In this document: piece by piece, positions 1 through 6,484 of the stretch
Position numbering within the stretch: position 1 is the stretch's first letter
How the letters are laid out: the number at the start of each line of letters is the position of its first letter
Origin: Sedimenticola sp.
Lineage (GTDB): Bacteria > Pseudomonadota > Gammaproteobacteria > Chromatiales > Chromatiaceae
Assembly (NCBI GenBank): GCA_027038775.1
Contig: JALWGP010000251.1
Span: 1-9,993 of the forward strand
Reading direction: 5' to 3'
Length of the DNA stretch: 9,993 nucleotides
Made by a program: the position numbers and the translations under genes
Notes under the pieces: generated by a model
What the model saw: the letters and a program-made list of their open reading frames with translations, nothing else
Databases searched by the model: none
Told to the model about the DNA's origin: nothing

Positions 1-2
1 GC

Positions 3-527
3 CGCTACCTGATCGACGGCAGGATGATCGACCTGAAGGACGGCCGGGACCTGACCGAGGCCAAGGTTTCCCGGGCCCGCAAGCGCATGGTCGACGCGGT
101 AGGCGAGGAGAACATGATCGTCTTCGGGCCGGCGGACGCCCGCCATACTGTCACCGTCTTCACCGACATCGACTGCGGGTACTGCCGCAAGCTCCACTCC
201 CAGATGGACGGCTACAACGAACTGGGCATCCGCATCCGTTACCTGTTCTATCCCCGGGCGGGCATGGAGAGCGAGTCGGCGCGCAAGGCCATCGCCGTCT
301 GGTGCGCCGCGGACAGGAAAAAGGCCCTGAGTGATGCCAAGAAGGGTATCCCGGTTCCCTACCGGGATTGCGAGAACCCGGTGGCCCGCCACTTCATCCT
401 GGGCGACCTGGTGGGAGTGACCGGAACGCCCGCGCTGGTGCTGGAAAACGGCGAGCTGCTGCCCGGTTATCTGCCGCCCGCCCGACTGCGTCGTATCCTC
501 GATGAGAAGTTCCCTGCAAAAAGATAA
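3..527 (+). CDS. dsbC: Thiol:disulfide interchange protein DsbC, 3' part (5' end outside window)
   Basis: The reading frame is open from the left edge, so the gene begins upstream; 174 C-terminal residues are visible. DsbC is a periplasmic disulfide isomerase that reshuffles wrong disulfides and is kept reduced by DsbD. Visible are the end of the N-terminal dimerisation domain (YLIDGRMIDL), a linker helix, and the thioredoxin-fold catalytic domain. The active site reads FTDIDCGYCRKLH, with the CGYC cysteines at bases 174-185. A second cysteine pair (VWCAAD and YRDC) matches the structural disulfide of E. coli DsbC, and GVTGTPAL carries the cis-proline loop. The C-terminal LPGYLPP stretch is also typical. 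The signal peptide and most of the dimerisation domain lie off the window. DsbG is the alternative, but CGYC and overall similarity favour DsbC. The PP2C gene follows closely and may share the transcript. Confidence 0.93.
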   Translation, partial: RYLIDGRMIDLKDGRDLTEAKVSRARKRMVDAVGEENMIVFGPADARHTVTVFTDIDCGYCRKLHSQMDGYNELGIRIRYLFYPRAGMESESARKAIAVWCAADRKKALSDAKKGIPVPYRDCENPVARHFILGDLVGVTGTPALVLENGELLPGYLPPARLRRILDEKFPAKR

Positions 528-549
528 GGAGAGAGGTTCCACCCTGGCG

Positions 550-1293
550 ATGCTGCTGGAGGTGGCCAGCTGCACCGACGTGGGGTTGGTGCGCAAGACC
601 AACGAGGATTACCTGCGCGTGCTGCCGGAACAGGGAATCGTGGCGCTGGCGGACGGCATGGGCGGCCACCTCGCCGGCGAGGTGGCCTCCGAGGTGGCGG
701 TGGAGGTGGCCGTGGAGGAGCTGCACCACGCCCAACGCTTCCTGGAGATGGACGCGGTTCAGGCGCTCATGTCGCTGGGGCAGGCGGTGGAACGGGCCAA
801 TGCGTCGGTCTACATGCTGGCACACAAGAACCCGGAACTGCGGGGCATGGGCACCACCCTGGTGCTCGCGCTTTTCCATGGTGGGCGGGTCTTCTACGCG
901 CACGTGGGCGACTCCCGGCTCTACCTGTTCCGCAACGGCCGTCTCATGCAGCTCACCCGGGACCACTCCCTGATCCAGGAGGTGGTCGATCACGGCATCT
1001 ACCCCAACCGGGGCGAGGCACGGGAGGCCGGCGTGGGCGAAAACGTGCTGACGCGCAGCCTGGGTTTCGATCTCAATCTCAACGTGGACGTCAACGAGGT
1101 GCCGGTGCGCCCGGGGGATCTCTTCCTCTTCTGCAGCGACGGCCTGAGCACGCCGCTCTCCGGCAAGCAGATCGAAAGCCTGCTGGGTGCGCGGCAGCTG
1201 TCGCTCGAGTCGAAGGTGAAGGCGCTGGTTCGCAGCGCCAAGGATGCCGGGAGCAACGACAACATCTCGGTGATCCTCGCCCGTCCTCTCTGA
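550..1293 (+). CDS. PP2C-family serine/threonine protein phosphatase
   Basis: A 247-residue single-domain PP2C (PPM) phosphatase, a cytoplasmic metal-dependent enzyme that removes phosphate from Ser/Thr of proteins. Motifs in order: R15 and N18-E19-D20 (RKTNED), the metal-binding ADGMGG at 34-39, GMGTT at 99-103, HVGDSRLYLFRNG at 118-130, LTRDHSL at 135-141, NVLTRSLG at 165-172, SDGLS with D197, and DNIS with D237. All expected metal ligands are present, so it should be active. The size matches stand-alone bacterial Stp/PrpC-type enzymes; no membrane segment or extra domain is seen. I chose ATG 550 because the conserved fold begins right after it; purine-rich AAGGAGAGAGG at 526-536 lies 13 bases upstream, rather far. 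An in-frame ATG at 502 would add 16 residues and overlap dsbC. No partner kinase gene is present here, so the substrate is unknown. Confidence 0.92.
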   Translation: MLLEVASCTDVGLVRKTNEDYLRVLPEQGIVALADGMGGHLAGEVASEVAVEVAVEELHHAQRFLEMDAVQALMSLGQAVERANASVYMLAHKNPELRGMGTTLVLALFHGGRVFYAHVGDSRLYLFRNGRLMQLTRDHSLIQEVVDHGIYPNRGEAREAGVGENVLTRSLGFDLNLNVDVNEVPVRPGDLFLFCSDGLSTPLSGKQIESLLGARQLSLESKVKALVRSAKDAGSNDNISVILARPL

Positions 1294-1302
1294 CGCTTCC
1301 CT

Positions 1303-1339
1303 CGCGGGCGGGCTTGGCCGGTGCTTCTTCCCCGCCGCG
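1303..1339. terminator. GC-rich inverted repeat between convergent genes, possible bidirectional terminator
   Basis: Arms CGCGGGCGGG (1303-1312) and CCCGCCGCG (1331-1339) pair over 9 bp with one bulged G, around an 18-base loop. It occupies most of the 46-base gap between the convergent PP2C and HDOD stop codons. Neither side carries a T-tract, so intrinsic termination is only suggested by position. Confidence 0.3.
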
Positions 1340-2206
1340 TTACCGGATGGCGCCGAGAAAGGACTCCACGTCCTCGGCGATCTCCTCCAGCACCAGCTCC
1401 GCGTTGAGCGGGGAGACCTCGAGCTTGCGGAAAGCCGGCGCCTGGGCCCATTCGGCCAGGAAGTCGGCGTCGTCCCCCGGCTGGCGCAGCCGCAGCTCGG
1501 CCAGCCGCTTGCTCACCACGAGCAGGTCCCTCAGGTCGGCTGGGCCGGGTTGGCACGCTTCCCTGACGTCCTGGTATTCCACCGCCTCGGCGATCTCCTC
1601 CGGAAATCCCCAGTTTTCGATGATGGCCCGGCCGATGCCCGGCCCCCAGTTTTCCATTGCTTCCCGGTTGGCGAGCTGGGGGTAGGCCTCGGCCTTGGAA
1701 AGAATGTAGAGGTTGCCCACATTGTGCAGCAGACCCGAGAGCATGGCGTTGTCCCGTGCCCGCGCCAAGCCGGCGCGGGCGGCCATGGCGTAGGCGACGG
1801 CGGCGGTGGTGATGGCGGCGGTGTGGATGGCGTCCAGCTGGTGGTACCAGGGAGAGTCGGGAGAGGTCTCGAAGAGCTCCCGGGTGGCCAGGGAGACGGC
1901 AGCGTTGCGGATCGCGGCGGCGCCCAGTCTCGCCACGGCGACGTTGAGATCGGTCACCTCCACGCCGGAACGGTTCATGAGGGCGGAGTTGGCCATCAGC
2001 AGGATGCGCACGCACAGTTCCGGGGCCCCGGTGATCACCTTGGCCAGTTGGTCCATGGAGAGCTCGGGATCGTCGAGGGCGGCGAGAATGCGGGCGTAGG
2101 CGTCGGGAAAGGGGGGGAGGTCGATCTCCCGGGTGTTGAGCTGGTTGGCGAAATCCTTGAGAAAGGCGAGGCGGACGTCGCCGGAGAGTGGGCTTTCCTG
2201 TTGCAT
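1340..2206 (-). CDS. HDOD-domain signalling protein
   Basis: A 288-residue soluble protein that I assign to the HDOD (HD-related output domain) family. These proteins usually act in signal transduction as output or scaffold modules and mostly lack hydrolase activity. Residues about 24-230 look like the HDOD core: LPPFPDAYARILAALDDPELS, then helices with VITGAPELCVRILLMANSA, then AVARLGAAAIRNAAVSLA. The HD-like helix follows at 156-170 (SGLLHNVGNLYILS), where the usual HD pair reads H161-N162. The C-terminal 60 residues form a charged helical tail. The start at 2206 is well supported: the minus strand carries GGAGG (2217-2213) six bases upstream of ATG. No receiver, GGDEF or EAL domain is attached. 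It lies 87 bases downstream of mutS on the same strand and may be read from mutS transcripts. Its specific role is unknown. Confidence 0.88.
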   Translation of the reverse strand: MQQESPLSGDVRLAFLKDFANQLNTREIDLPPFPDAYARILAALDDPELSMDQLAKVITGAPELCVRILLMANSALMNRSGVEVTDLNVAVARLGAAAIRNAAVSLATRELFETSPDSPWYHQLDAIHTAAITTAAVAYAMAARAGLARARDNAMLSGLLHNVGNLYILSKAEAYPQLANREAMENWGPGIGRAIIENWGFPEEIAEAVEYQDVREACQPGPADLRDLLVVSKRLAELRLRQPGDDADFLAEWAQAPAFRKLEVSPLNAELVLEEIAEDVESFLGAIR

Positions 2207-2210
2207 GCAT

Positions 2211-2260
2211 AACCTCCGCGTGGATGCTCCTTCCTTTTCCGTTCGGCGGAGGCGGAGGTT
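2211..2260 (-). promoter_or_regulatory. Possible SD-sequestering stem in the HDOD gene leader
   Basis: On the minus strand, AACCTCCGC (2260-2252) is an exact reverse complement of GCGGAGGTT (2219-2211), which contains the Shine-Dalgarno of the HDOD gene. The arms are 9 bp, perfect, separated by 32 bases. A second CCTCCGCC copy (2252-2245) could pair with the same site. Folding would hide the ribosome binding site. The pairing is seen directly; a regulatory role is inferred. Confidence 0.4.
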
Positions 2261-2266
2261 CCTTAA

Positions 2267-2289
2267 GCCGCCCGTGGGCCACGGCGGGC
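2267..2289 (-). terminator. Inverted repeat just after mutS stop, possible weak terminator or 3' end hairpin
   Basis: GCCGCCCGTGG (2267-2277) and CCACGGCGGGC (2279-2289) pair at 9 of 11 positions around a central G, starting five bases past the mutS stop. No T-tract follows on the minus strand (the next bases are TTAAGG). It could stabilise the mutS 3' end or reduce read-through into the HDOD gene. Confidence 0.35.
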
Positions 2290-2293
2290 CGGG

Positions 2294-4864
2294 TCAGGAT
2301 TCGTCGAGGGTGGCCTTGAGCCGGTAGAGCGCTTCCAGGGCCTGCCGCGGAGAGAGGTCGTCCGGCTCGAGGGCGCGCAGGGCCTCCACCACGGGGTGGG
2401 GCTCCGCAGCCTCCGGAGAGAGGGGCAGCGCCATCTGCGGAGTCTCCCGCGCGGCGTGGCTGTGGGCGCTCTCCTCCAGCTCCTCCAACCGCCGGCGGGC
2501 CAGGGCGATCACCTTGGGCGGCACGCCGGCCAGGGCGGCCACCTGCAGGCCGTAGCTCTGGTTGGCCGGCCCCTCCTTCACCTTGTGCAGGAAGACGATG
2601 CCGTCGCCATGCTCCACCGCGTCCAGGTGGACGTTGGCCACCCCCGGGTGCTCCCCGGGCAGGGTGGTGAGCTCGAAGTAGTGGGTGGCGAAGAGGGTGC
2701 AGGCGCGGATGCGGGTGGCCAGCTCCACGGCGCAGGCCCAGGCCAGGGAGAGGCCGTCGAAGGTGCTGGTGCCGCGGCCGATCTCGTCCATGAGCACCAG
2801 CGACTGCTCGGTGGCGTTGTGCAGGATGTTGGCGGTCTCCTCCATCTCCACCATGAAGGTGGAGCGGCCGCCGGCCAGATCGTCGGAGGCGCCGATGCGC
2901 GAGAAGATGCGGTCCACCGGGCCGATGACGGCACGCTCCGCCGGCACGAAGCTGCCGGCGCAGGCGAGGATGACGATGAGCGCGCACTGGCGCATGTAGG
3001 TGGACTTGCCGCCCATGTTGGGGCCGGTGATCACCAGCATGCGCCGCTGGTCGTCGAAGTGGAGGTCGTTGGCCACGAAGGGGGTCTCCAGGCTCCGCTC
3101 CACCACCGGGTGGCGCCCCGCCTCGATGTGGATGCCCGGCTCTTCCACCAGCTGCGGCCGGCGGAAGTCGAGGGCCAGGGCCCGCTCGGCCAGGTTGGCC
3201 AGCACGTCCAGGGCGGCCAGGGCCGACGCGCAGCGCTGGAGCCCGGGGATGGCGGGACGGAGCTGCTCCAGCAGCGCCTCGTAGAGGCGCTTCTCCCGCG
3301 CCAGGGCCCGCTCCCGGGCAGAGAGCACCTGGTCCTCGAACTTCTTCAGCTCGGGGGTGATGTAGCGCTCGGTGGCCTTGAGGGTCTGGCGCCGCACGTA
3401 GTCAGCGGGGAGATTGTCGGCGTGGGTGCGGCCCACCTCGATGTAGTAGCCGTGCACCCGGTTGTAGGCCACCTTGAGGGTGGCGATGCCGGTGCGCTTG
3501 CGCTCGCGCGCCTCCAGGTCCAGGAGAAACTGGTCGGCGTTCTGCGACAGGTTGCGCAGTTCGTCCAGCTCCTCGTCCCAGCCCTCGGCCAGCACGCCGC
3601 CGTCGCGGATGAGCATGGGTGGGTTCTCGCGGATGGCGCGGCGCAGCAGCTCCACCAGTTCGGGGTGTTCTCCCGCCTGGTCGGCCAGCTCGCGCAGCAG
3701 GGGGGGCTGGAGGGGGCGCAGCAGCGCCTGGATCTCCGGCAGCAGGGCCAGGGAGTTGCGCAGGGTGGCCAGGTCGCGCGGGCGGGCGCTGCCCAGGGCG
3801 ATGCGGGAGAGGATGCGCTCGATGTCGCCGATCCCCGCCAGCAGGCGGCGGAAGTCTTCCAGCTCATACCACCCGGTGAGTTCCTCGATGGCGTCGTGGC
3901 GGGCGGCGAGGGCGGGGCGGTCGCGCAGGGGGCGGTTGATCCAGCGCGCCAGCAGGCGGCTGCCCATGGCGGTGGCGGTGTGGTCCATCAGCCCCACCAG
4001 GGAGTGGCGCTTCTGCCCGGAGCGGGCGCGGTCGATCTCGAGGTTGCGGCGGGTGGCGGCGTCGATCACCAGTGCCTCGTCGTGGCGCTCCACGCGCAGC
4101 CCGGTGAGGTGGGGCAGGGCGCTGCGCTGGGTCTCCTGCACGTACTGGAGCAGGGCGCCGGCGGCGCGAACGGCCCGTTCCATCTCCTCGCAGCCGAAGC
4201 CGCCGAGGTCGCGGGTGCCGAACTGTTCCGTCAGCAGCCGGCGCGCGGTGTCGAGGTCGAAGTGCCACTCGGGGCGGCGGGTGAGGTGGAGTTCGGTCTT
4301 TTCGAGAAAGGGGGGCACCTGCGTCTCGGGCACCAGCAGCTCCGCCGGTTGCAGCCGCTCCAGCTCGCCGAGGAGGGTCTCCTCGTCCCCGGGCTCCTGC
4401 ACCCGGAAGCGGCCGCCGGCCAGGTCGAGGGTGGCCAGGCCCCAGTCCCGCCCGCCGGGGAAGAGGGCGGCCAGCAGGTTGTCGCGCCGCTCCTCCAGCA
4501 GGGCCTCGTCGGTGACGGTGCCGGGAGTGACGATGCGCACCACCTTGCGCTCCACCGGCCCCTTGGATTTCGCCGGGTCGCCGATCTGTTCGCAGATGGC
4601 CACCGACTCGCCCTGGCGGATGAGCCGCGCCAGGTAGTTCTCCACCGCGTGCACCGGCACCCCGGCCATGGGGATGGGCTCGCCGGCGGATTTGCCGCGG
4701 CTGGTGAGGGTGATGTCCAGCAGCTGCGCCGCCCGCTCGGCGTCTTCGTAGAAGAGCTCGTAGAAGTCCCCCATGCGATAGAAGAGCAGCATGTGGGGAT
4801 ACTCCGCCTTGATGCGGAGGTACTGCTGCATCATGGGGGTGTGTTTGTTTTGGCTGGATGGCAT
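2294..4864 (-). CDS. mutS: DNA mismatch repair protein MutS
   Basis: An intact 856-residue MutS, the mismatch-recognition ATPase of post-replicative repair, working as a clamp on DNA with MutL. E. coli MutS is 853 residues. The N-terminal mismatch-binding domain has GDFYELF, with F34 and E36 as the wedge residues (F36/E38 in E. coli). The connector, lever and clamp domains fill the middle. The ATPase has Walker [10 protein letters not shown] with K620, Walker [13 protein letters not shown] with D693-E694, and the ATHYFEL motif; these numbers equal the E. coli ones. The C-terminal end ([14 protein letters not shown]) matches the tetramerisation/beta-clamp region. The start at 4864 gives [16 protein letters not shown], aligning with the known N-terminus, though no clear Shine-Dalgarno precedes it; M11 or M12 is the alternative. 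It is flanked by a cupin gene upstream and the HDOD gene downstream on the same strand. Confidence 0.98.
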   Translation of the reverse strand: MPSSQNKHTPMMQQYLRIKAEYPHMLLFYRMGDFYELFYEDAERAAQLLDITLTSRGKSAGEPIPMAGVPVHAVENYLARLIRQGESVAICEQIGDPAKSKGPVERKVVRIVTPGTVTDEALLEERRDNLLAALFPGGRDWGLATLDLAGGRFRVQEPGDEETLLGELERLQPAELLVPETQVPPFLEKTELHLTRRPEWHFDLDTARRLLTEQFGTRDLGGFGCEEMERAVRAAGALLQYVQETQRSALPHLTGLRVERHDEALVIDAATRRNLEIDRARSGQKRHSLVGLMDHTATAMGSRLLARWINRPLRDRPALAARHDAIEELTGWYELEDFRRLLAGIGDIERILSRIALGSARPRDLATLRNSLALLPEIQALLRPLQPPLLRELADQAGEHPELVELLRRAIRENPPMLIRDGGVLAEGWDEELDELRNLSQNADQFLLDLEARERKRTGIATLKVAYNRVHGYYIEVGRTHADNLPADYVRRQTLKATERYITPELKKFEDQVLSARERALAREKRLYEALLEQLRPAIPGLQRCASALAALDVLANLAERALALDFRRPQLVEEPGIHIEAGRHPVVERSLETPFVANDLHFDDQRRMLVITGPNMGGKSTYMRQCALIVILACAGSFVPAERAVIGPVDRIFSRIGASDDLAGGRSTFMVEMEETANILHNATEQSLVLMDEIGRGTSTFDGLSLAWACAVELATRIRACTLFATHYFELTTLPGEHPGVANVHLDAVEHGDGIVFLHKVKEGPANQSYGLQVAALAGVPPKVIALARRRLEELEESAHSHAARETPQMALPLSPEAAEPHPVVEALRALEPDDLSPRQALEALYRLKATLDES

Positions 4865-4921
4865 GAGGGGCGCTACGGGGCCGGGTTCAGGATGCGGACG
4901 GCTTCACGGGTACTTTTCGAC

Positions 4922-4946
4922 CCCCGACAGGGCCTGCGTGCCGGGG
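4922..4946 (-). terminator. Stem-loop between cupin gene and mutS
   Basis: CCCCGACA (4922-4929) and TGCCGGGG (4939-4946) form an 8-bp stem with one G-U type pair around a 9-base loop, just past the cupin stop on the minus strand. No T-tract follows. It may be a processing site or partial terminator before mutS. The rest of the 95-base gap (4865-4959) shows no clear promoter for mutS. Confidence 0.28.
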
Positions 4947-4959
4947 AACGGCGCCGAGA

Positions 4960-5241
4960 TCATTGGAAATCGTAGTACTTCTCCACGTCCTCGAGGATCT
5001 CCCAGGTGCACTTGAGCCCCGCGGGGAAGGTGATGAGATCGCCGCGGCCGAATTCCATGGGTTCGCCGCCCTCGGGGGTGACGATGAAACGTCCCTTGAG
5101 AATGTAGCAGGTCTCCTGCTGGGTGTAGGTCCAGGGAAAGGTGGATTTCTCCTTGCGCCAGATGCCCCAGTTCTCCACGCCCAGCACTTCCAGTTTCATG
5201 GGAGAGGGGTTACGCTCTACCTTGATCTCGGAGTTGCTCAT
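4960..5241 (-). CDS. Small single-domain cupin protein (Cupin_3/DUF861 type)
   Basis: A 93-residue protein that folds as a lone cupin barrel, resembling the short DUF861 proteins such as Thermotoga maritima TM1112 (recognised from memory). The N-terminal region has VENWGIWRKEKSTFPWTY (23-40), then cupin motif 1 region QQETCYILKGRFIV (41-54), and motif 2 region GRGDLITFPAGLKCTW (65-80). The histidines that bind metal in enzymatic cupins are absent: motif 1 has Gln, Thr and Cys there and motif 2 ends in Cys-Thr. So a classical His-metal site is unlikely. There is no signal peptide or membrane segment. AAGGAA lies about six bases before ATG 5241. The gene is divergent from pncC with only 36 bases between, and 95 bases upstream of mutS. 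The substrate and function are unknown; a small-molecule binding role is inference. Confidence 0.85.
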   Translation of the reverse strand: MSNSEIKVERNPSPMKLEVLGVENWGIWRKEKSTFPWTYTQQETCYILKGRFIVTPEGGEPMEFGRGDLITFPAGLKCTWEILEDVEKYYDFQ

Positions 5242-5277
5242 GGTGGTTCCTTCGACAAAGGGAAAGACGGGATTCTA
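5242..5277. promoter_or_regulatory. Divergent cupin/pncC intergenic region with weak -10 candidate
   Basis: Only 36 bases separate the two start codons. On the minus strand TAGAAT (5277-5272) matches the sigma-70 -10 in five of six bases and would serve the cupin gene, but no good -35 lies at the right spacing inside pncC. For pncC only GGGA-like purine runs (5258-5272) are seen. Promoters may overlap the coding regions. Confidence 0.25.
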
Positions 5278-5775
5278 ATGCAAGAGCAGGTGCTGCAACA
5301 GCTCGCCCAGGACACCGGCCGCCTGCTGCTGGCCCGGGGCTTGCTGTTGGCTACCGCCGAGTCCTGTACCGGCGGCTGGATTGCCAAGGTGGTCACCGAC
5401 ATCCCCGGTTCCAGCCAGTGGTTCGAGCGGGGGTTCGTCACCTACACCAACGAGGCCAAGGTGGAGCTGCTGGATGTGCCCCGGGAGCTCTTCGAGGCCC
5501 ACGGCGCGGTGAGCCTGCCGGTGGTGATGGAGATGGCCATCGGCGCCCTGCGTCACAGCCGCGCCCGGGTGGCGGTGTCGGTGAGCGGCGTCGCCGGTCC
5601 CGGGGGTGGCAGCGAGGCCAAGCCGGTGGGCACCGTCTGCTTCGGCTGGGCCCTGGGCGATCATCTCCGCCGGGTGGATCGGCGCCGTTTCCCCGGCGAC
5701 CGCGAGGCGGTGCGGCGGCAGGCGGTGATCCGGGTCCTGGAAGGGGTGGGGGAGCTCCTTGGCCGGCGCGCGTAG
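5278..5775 (+). CDS. pncC: Nicotinamide-nucleotide amidohydrolase (CinA C-terminal domain type)
   Basis: A 165-residue stand-alone CinA C-terminal domain, the size of E. coli PncC (YgaD). These enzymes deamidate nicotinamide mononucleotide to nicotinate mononucleotide, returning the product of NAD-consuming reactions such as bacterial DNA ligase to NAD synthesis. The signature ATAESCTGG (25-33) contains the catalytic serine, SVSGVAGPGGGSEAKPVGTVCF (101-122) is the second conserved block, and FVTYTNEAK (53-61) follows the family pattern. There is no N-terminal COG1058 (MoeA/MogA-like) domain, so it is the short form. The frame is open further upstream, but homology starts at ATG 5278, and longer forms would run through the divergent cupin gene. 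The ribosome binding site is weak (ACGGGA at 5267-5272). It overlaps thpR by 17 bases and lies upstream of recA as in many gammaproteobacteria. Confidence 0.94.
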   Translation: MQEQVLQQLAQDTGRLLLARGLLLATAESCTGGWIAKVVTDIPGSSQWFERGFVTYTNEAKVELLDVPRELFEAHGAVSLPVVMEMAIGALRHSRARVAVSVSGVAGPGGGSEAKPVGTVCFGWALGDHLRRVDRRRFPGDREAVRRQAVIRVLEGVGELLGRRA

Positions 5776-6286
5776 GCGGCTCTTCTTCGCCCTCTGGCCG
5801 GACGAGGCGGTGCGCGCGCGGCTGGCCGCCCTCCAGGCCGAGCTGCCCCAGGTGGCGGGACGCTGGGTCCACCCGGAAGATCTCCACATCACCCTCCAGT
5901 TCCTCGGCCCGGTCGAGCCGGGCCGGCAGGCGTGCATCGCCGAGGCGGCGCGGGCCGTCCGTGGCGAGCCCTTCGAGCTGGAGATCGACCGCCTCGACTT
6001 CTGGCCCAGGCCCCGCATCGCCTGGGCCGGCCCCGAAGGGGTGCCGCCGGCCCTGCAGCGGCTGGTGGAGCAGCTGGCGCGGAACCTGGAGCGCTGTGGC
6101 TTCGAACCGGAGAAGCGGCCCTACCGCCCCCACGTCACCCTGCTGCGCAAGACCACGCCGGCCGCCGCGGTGCGGCTGCCCGAACCCATCCGTTGGCCGG
6201 TGGACCACTTCGTGCTGGTGGAGTCCAGACCCGGAGGCGATCCGCCCCACTACCGGCCGCTGGAAGGGTGGGCGTTGGAGGACTAG
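5759..6286 (+). CDS. thpR: RNA 2',3'-cyclic phosphodiesterase (LigT/2H family)
   Basis: A 175-residue protein of the 2H phosphoesterase superfamily, historically called 2'-5' RNA ligase LigT. ThpR opens 2',3'-cyclic phosphates on RNA ends to 2'-phosphates and can reversibly ligate 2'-5' tRNA halves in vitro. Both catalytic HxTx motifs are present: H43-I-T45-L (DLHITLQFLG) and H126-V-T128-L (PHVTLLRK). The start RRLFFALWPDEAVR is typical of the family. The only start codon before this block is TTG 5759, preceded by a GGGGGAG purine run five to six bases upstream, within the end of pncC. This 17-base overlap suggests translational coupling to pncC. A hairpin follows its stop at 6292-6311. The length is as expected and nothing is missing. 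The cellular substrate of this family remains uncertain. Confidence 0.93.
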   Translation: MAGARRRLFFALWPDEAVRARLAALQAELPQVAGRWVHPEDLHITLQFLGPVEPGRQACIAEAARAVRGEPFELEIDRLDFWPRPRIAWAGPEGVPPALQRLVEQLARNLERCGFEPEKRPYRPHVTLLRKTTPAAAVRLPEPIRWPVDHFVLVESRPGGDPPHYRPLEGWALED

Positions 6287-6291
6287 TTGGA

Positions 6292-6311
6292 GCGGGTGTC
6301 CGGGCACCCGC
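6292..6311 (+). terminator. Perfect hairpin downstream of thpR
   Basis: GCGGGTG (6292-6298), a six-base loop TCCGGG, and CACCCGC (6305-6311) form a perfect 7-bp GC-rich stem five bases after the thpR stop. No T-tract follows, so it is a candidate terminator by position only. It would separate pncC-thpR transcription from recA. Confidence 0.4.
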
Positions 6312-6349
6312 CCGGCACCGAACATCGGGGCGATACAAATGCATCCGCA

Positions 6350-6366
6350 GGCTCACCTGGTGAGCC
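6350..6366. repeat. 17-bp perfect palindrome upstream of recA
   Basis: GGCTCACC, one central T, then GGTGAGCC form a perfect 8+1+8 palindrome about 120 bases before the recA start. The size and symmetry suit a homodimeric regulator site, or a cruciform/hairpin. No known operator consensus that I recognise matches it. Confidence 0.5.
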
Positions 6367-6394
6367 ACCACCCCCGCTATCCTCTCCACCATGG

Positions 6395-6420
6395 TTTCCA
6401 GCTGCAAAAAGCACTGGAAA
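6395..6420. promoter_or_regulatory. Inverted repeat overlapping the candidate recA promoter
   Basis: TTTCCAG (6395-6401) and CTGGAAA (6414-6420) are exact inverted repeats. TGC (6403-6405) and GCA (6411-6413) extend the stem to 10 bp with one bulged C, around an AAAAA loop. The right arm coincides with the best -35 candidate for recA, a common operator position. It does not fit the CTG-N10-CAG LexA consensus. Confidence 0.4.
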
Positions 6421-6443
6421 ACAAACAGAGAACCAACTACACT
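6415..6443 (+). promoter_or_regulatory. Candidate sigma-70 promoter for recA
   Basis: TGGAAA (6415-6420) and TACACT (6438-6443) each match the -35 and -10 consensus in four of six bases at exactly 17 bases spacing. This would place the transcript start about 35 bases before the recA ATG. It is the best pairing I could find in the 198-base gap, but both boxes are weak. Confidence 0.35.
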
Positions 6444-6484
6444 CTTCCCAACCGGGACCCAACCACTGACCACAGGTGACGAGA

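Noticed and set aside
999..2987. 662-codon minus-strand frame covering the PP2C end, HDOD gene and part of mutS
   Set aside because: The translation is Arg/Pro/Gly-rich without domains, and overlaps real genes on the same strand in another frame.
2396..4975. 859-codon open frame on the plus strand opposite mutS
   Set aside because: It is antisense to an unmistakable mutS, its product is low-complexity Gly/His/Gln/Val-rich, and long antisense frames are expected in GC-rich coding DNA.
4963..5277. Extension of pncC upstream of ATG 5278
   Set aside because: The open frame there is antisense to the cupin gene, and homology to PncC begins only at 5278.
6414..6428. CTGGAAAACAAACAG as an SOS box
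   Set aside because: CTG and CAG are separated by nine bases, not the ten required by the LexA consensus, and the left half lacks the CTGT. Not called as a LexA site.
5418..6479. 353-codon plus-strand frame across pncC, thpR and the recA leader
   Set aside because: It is a shifted frame of two genes with clear catalytic motifs; the product is Arg/Ser/Pro-rich and unlike any family.
6476..6484. GTG 6476 as the recA start
   Set aside because: It lies within the AGGTGA ribosome binding site of ATG 6485, and RecA proteins of this type begin at MDENRKKAL.
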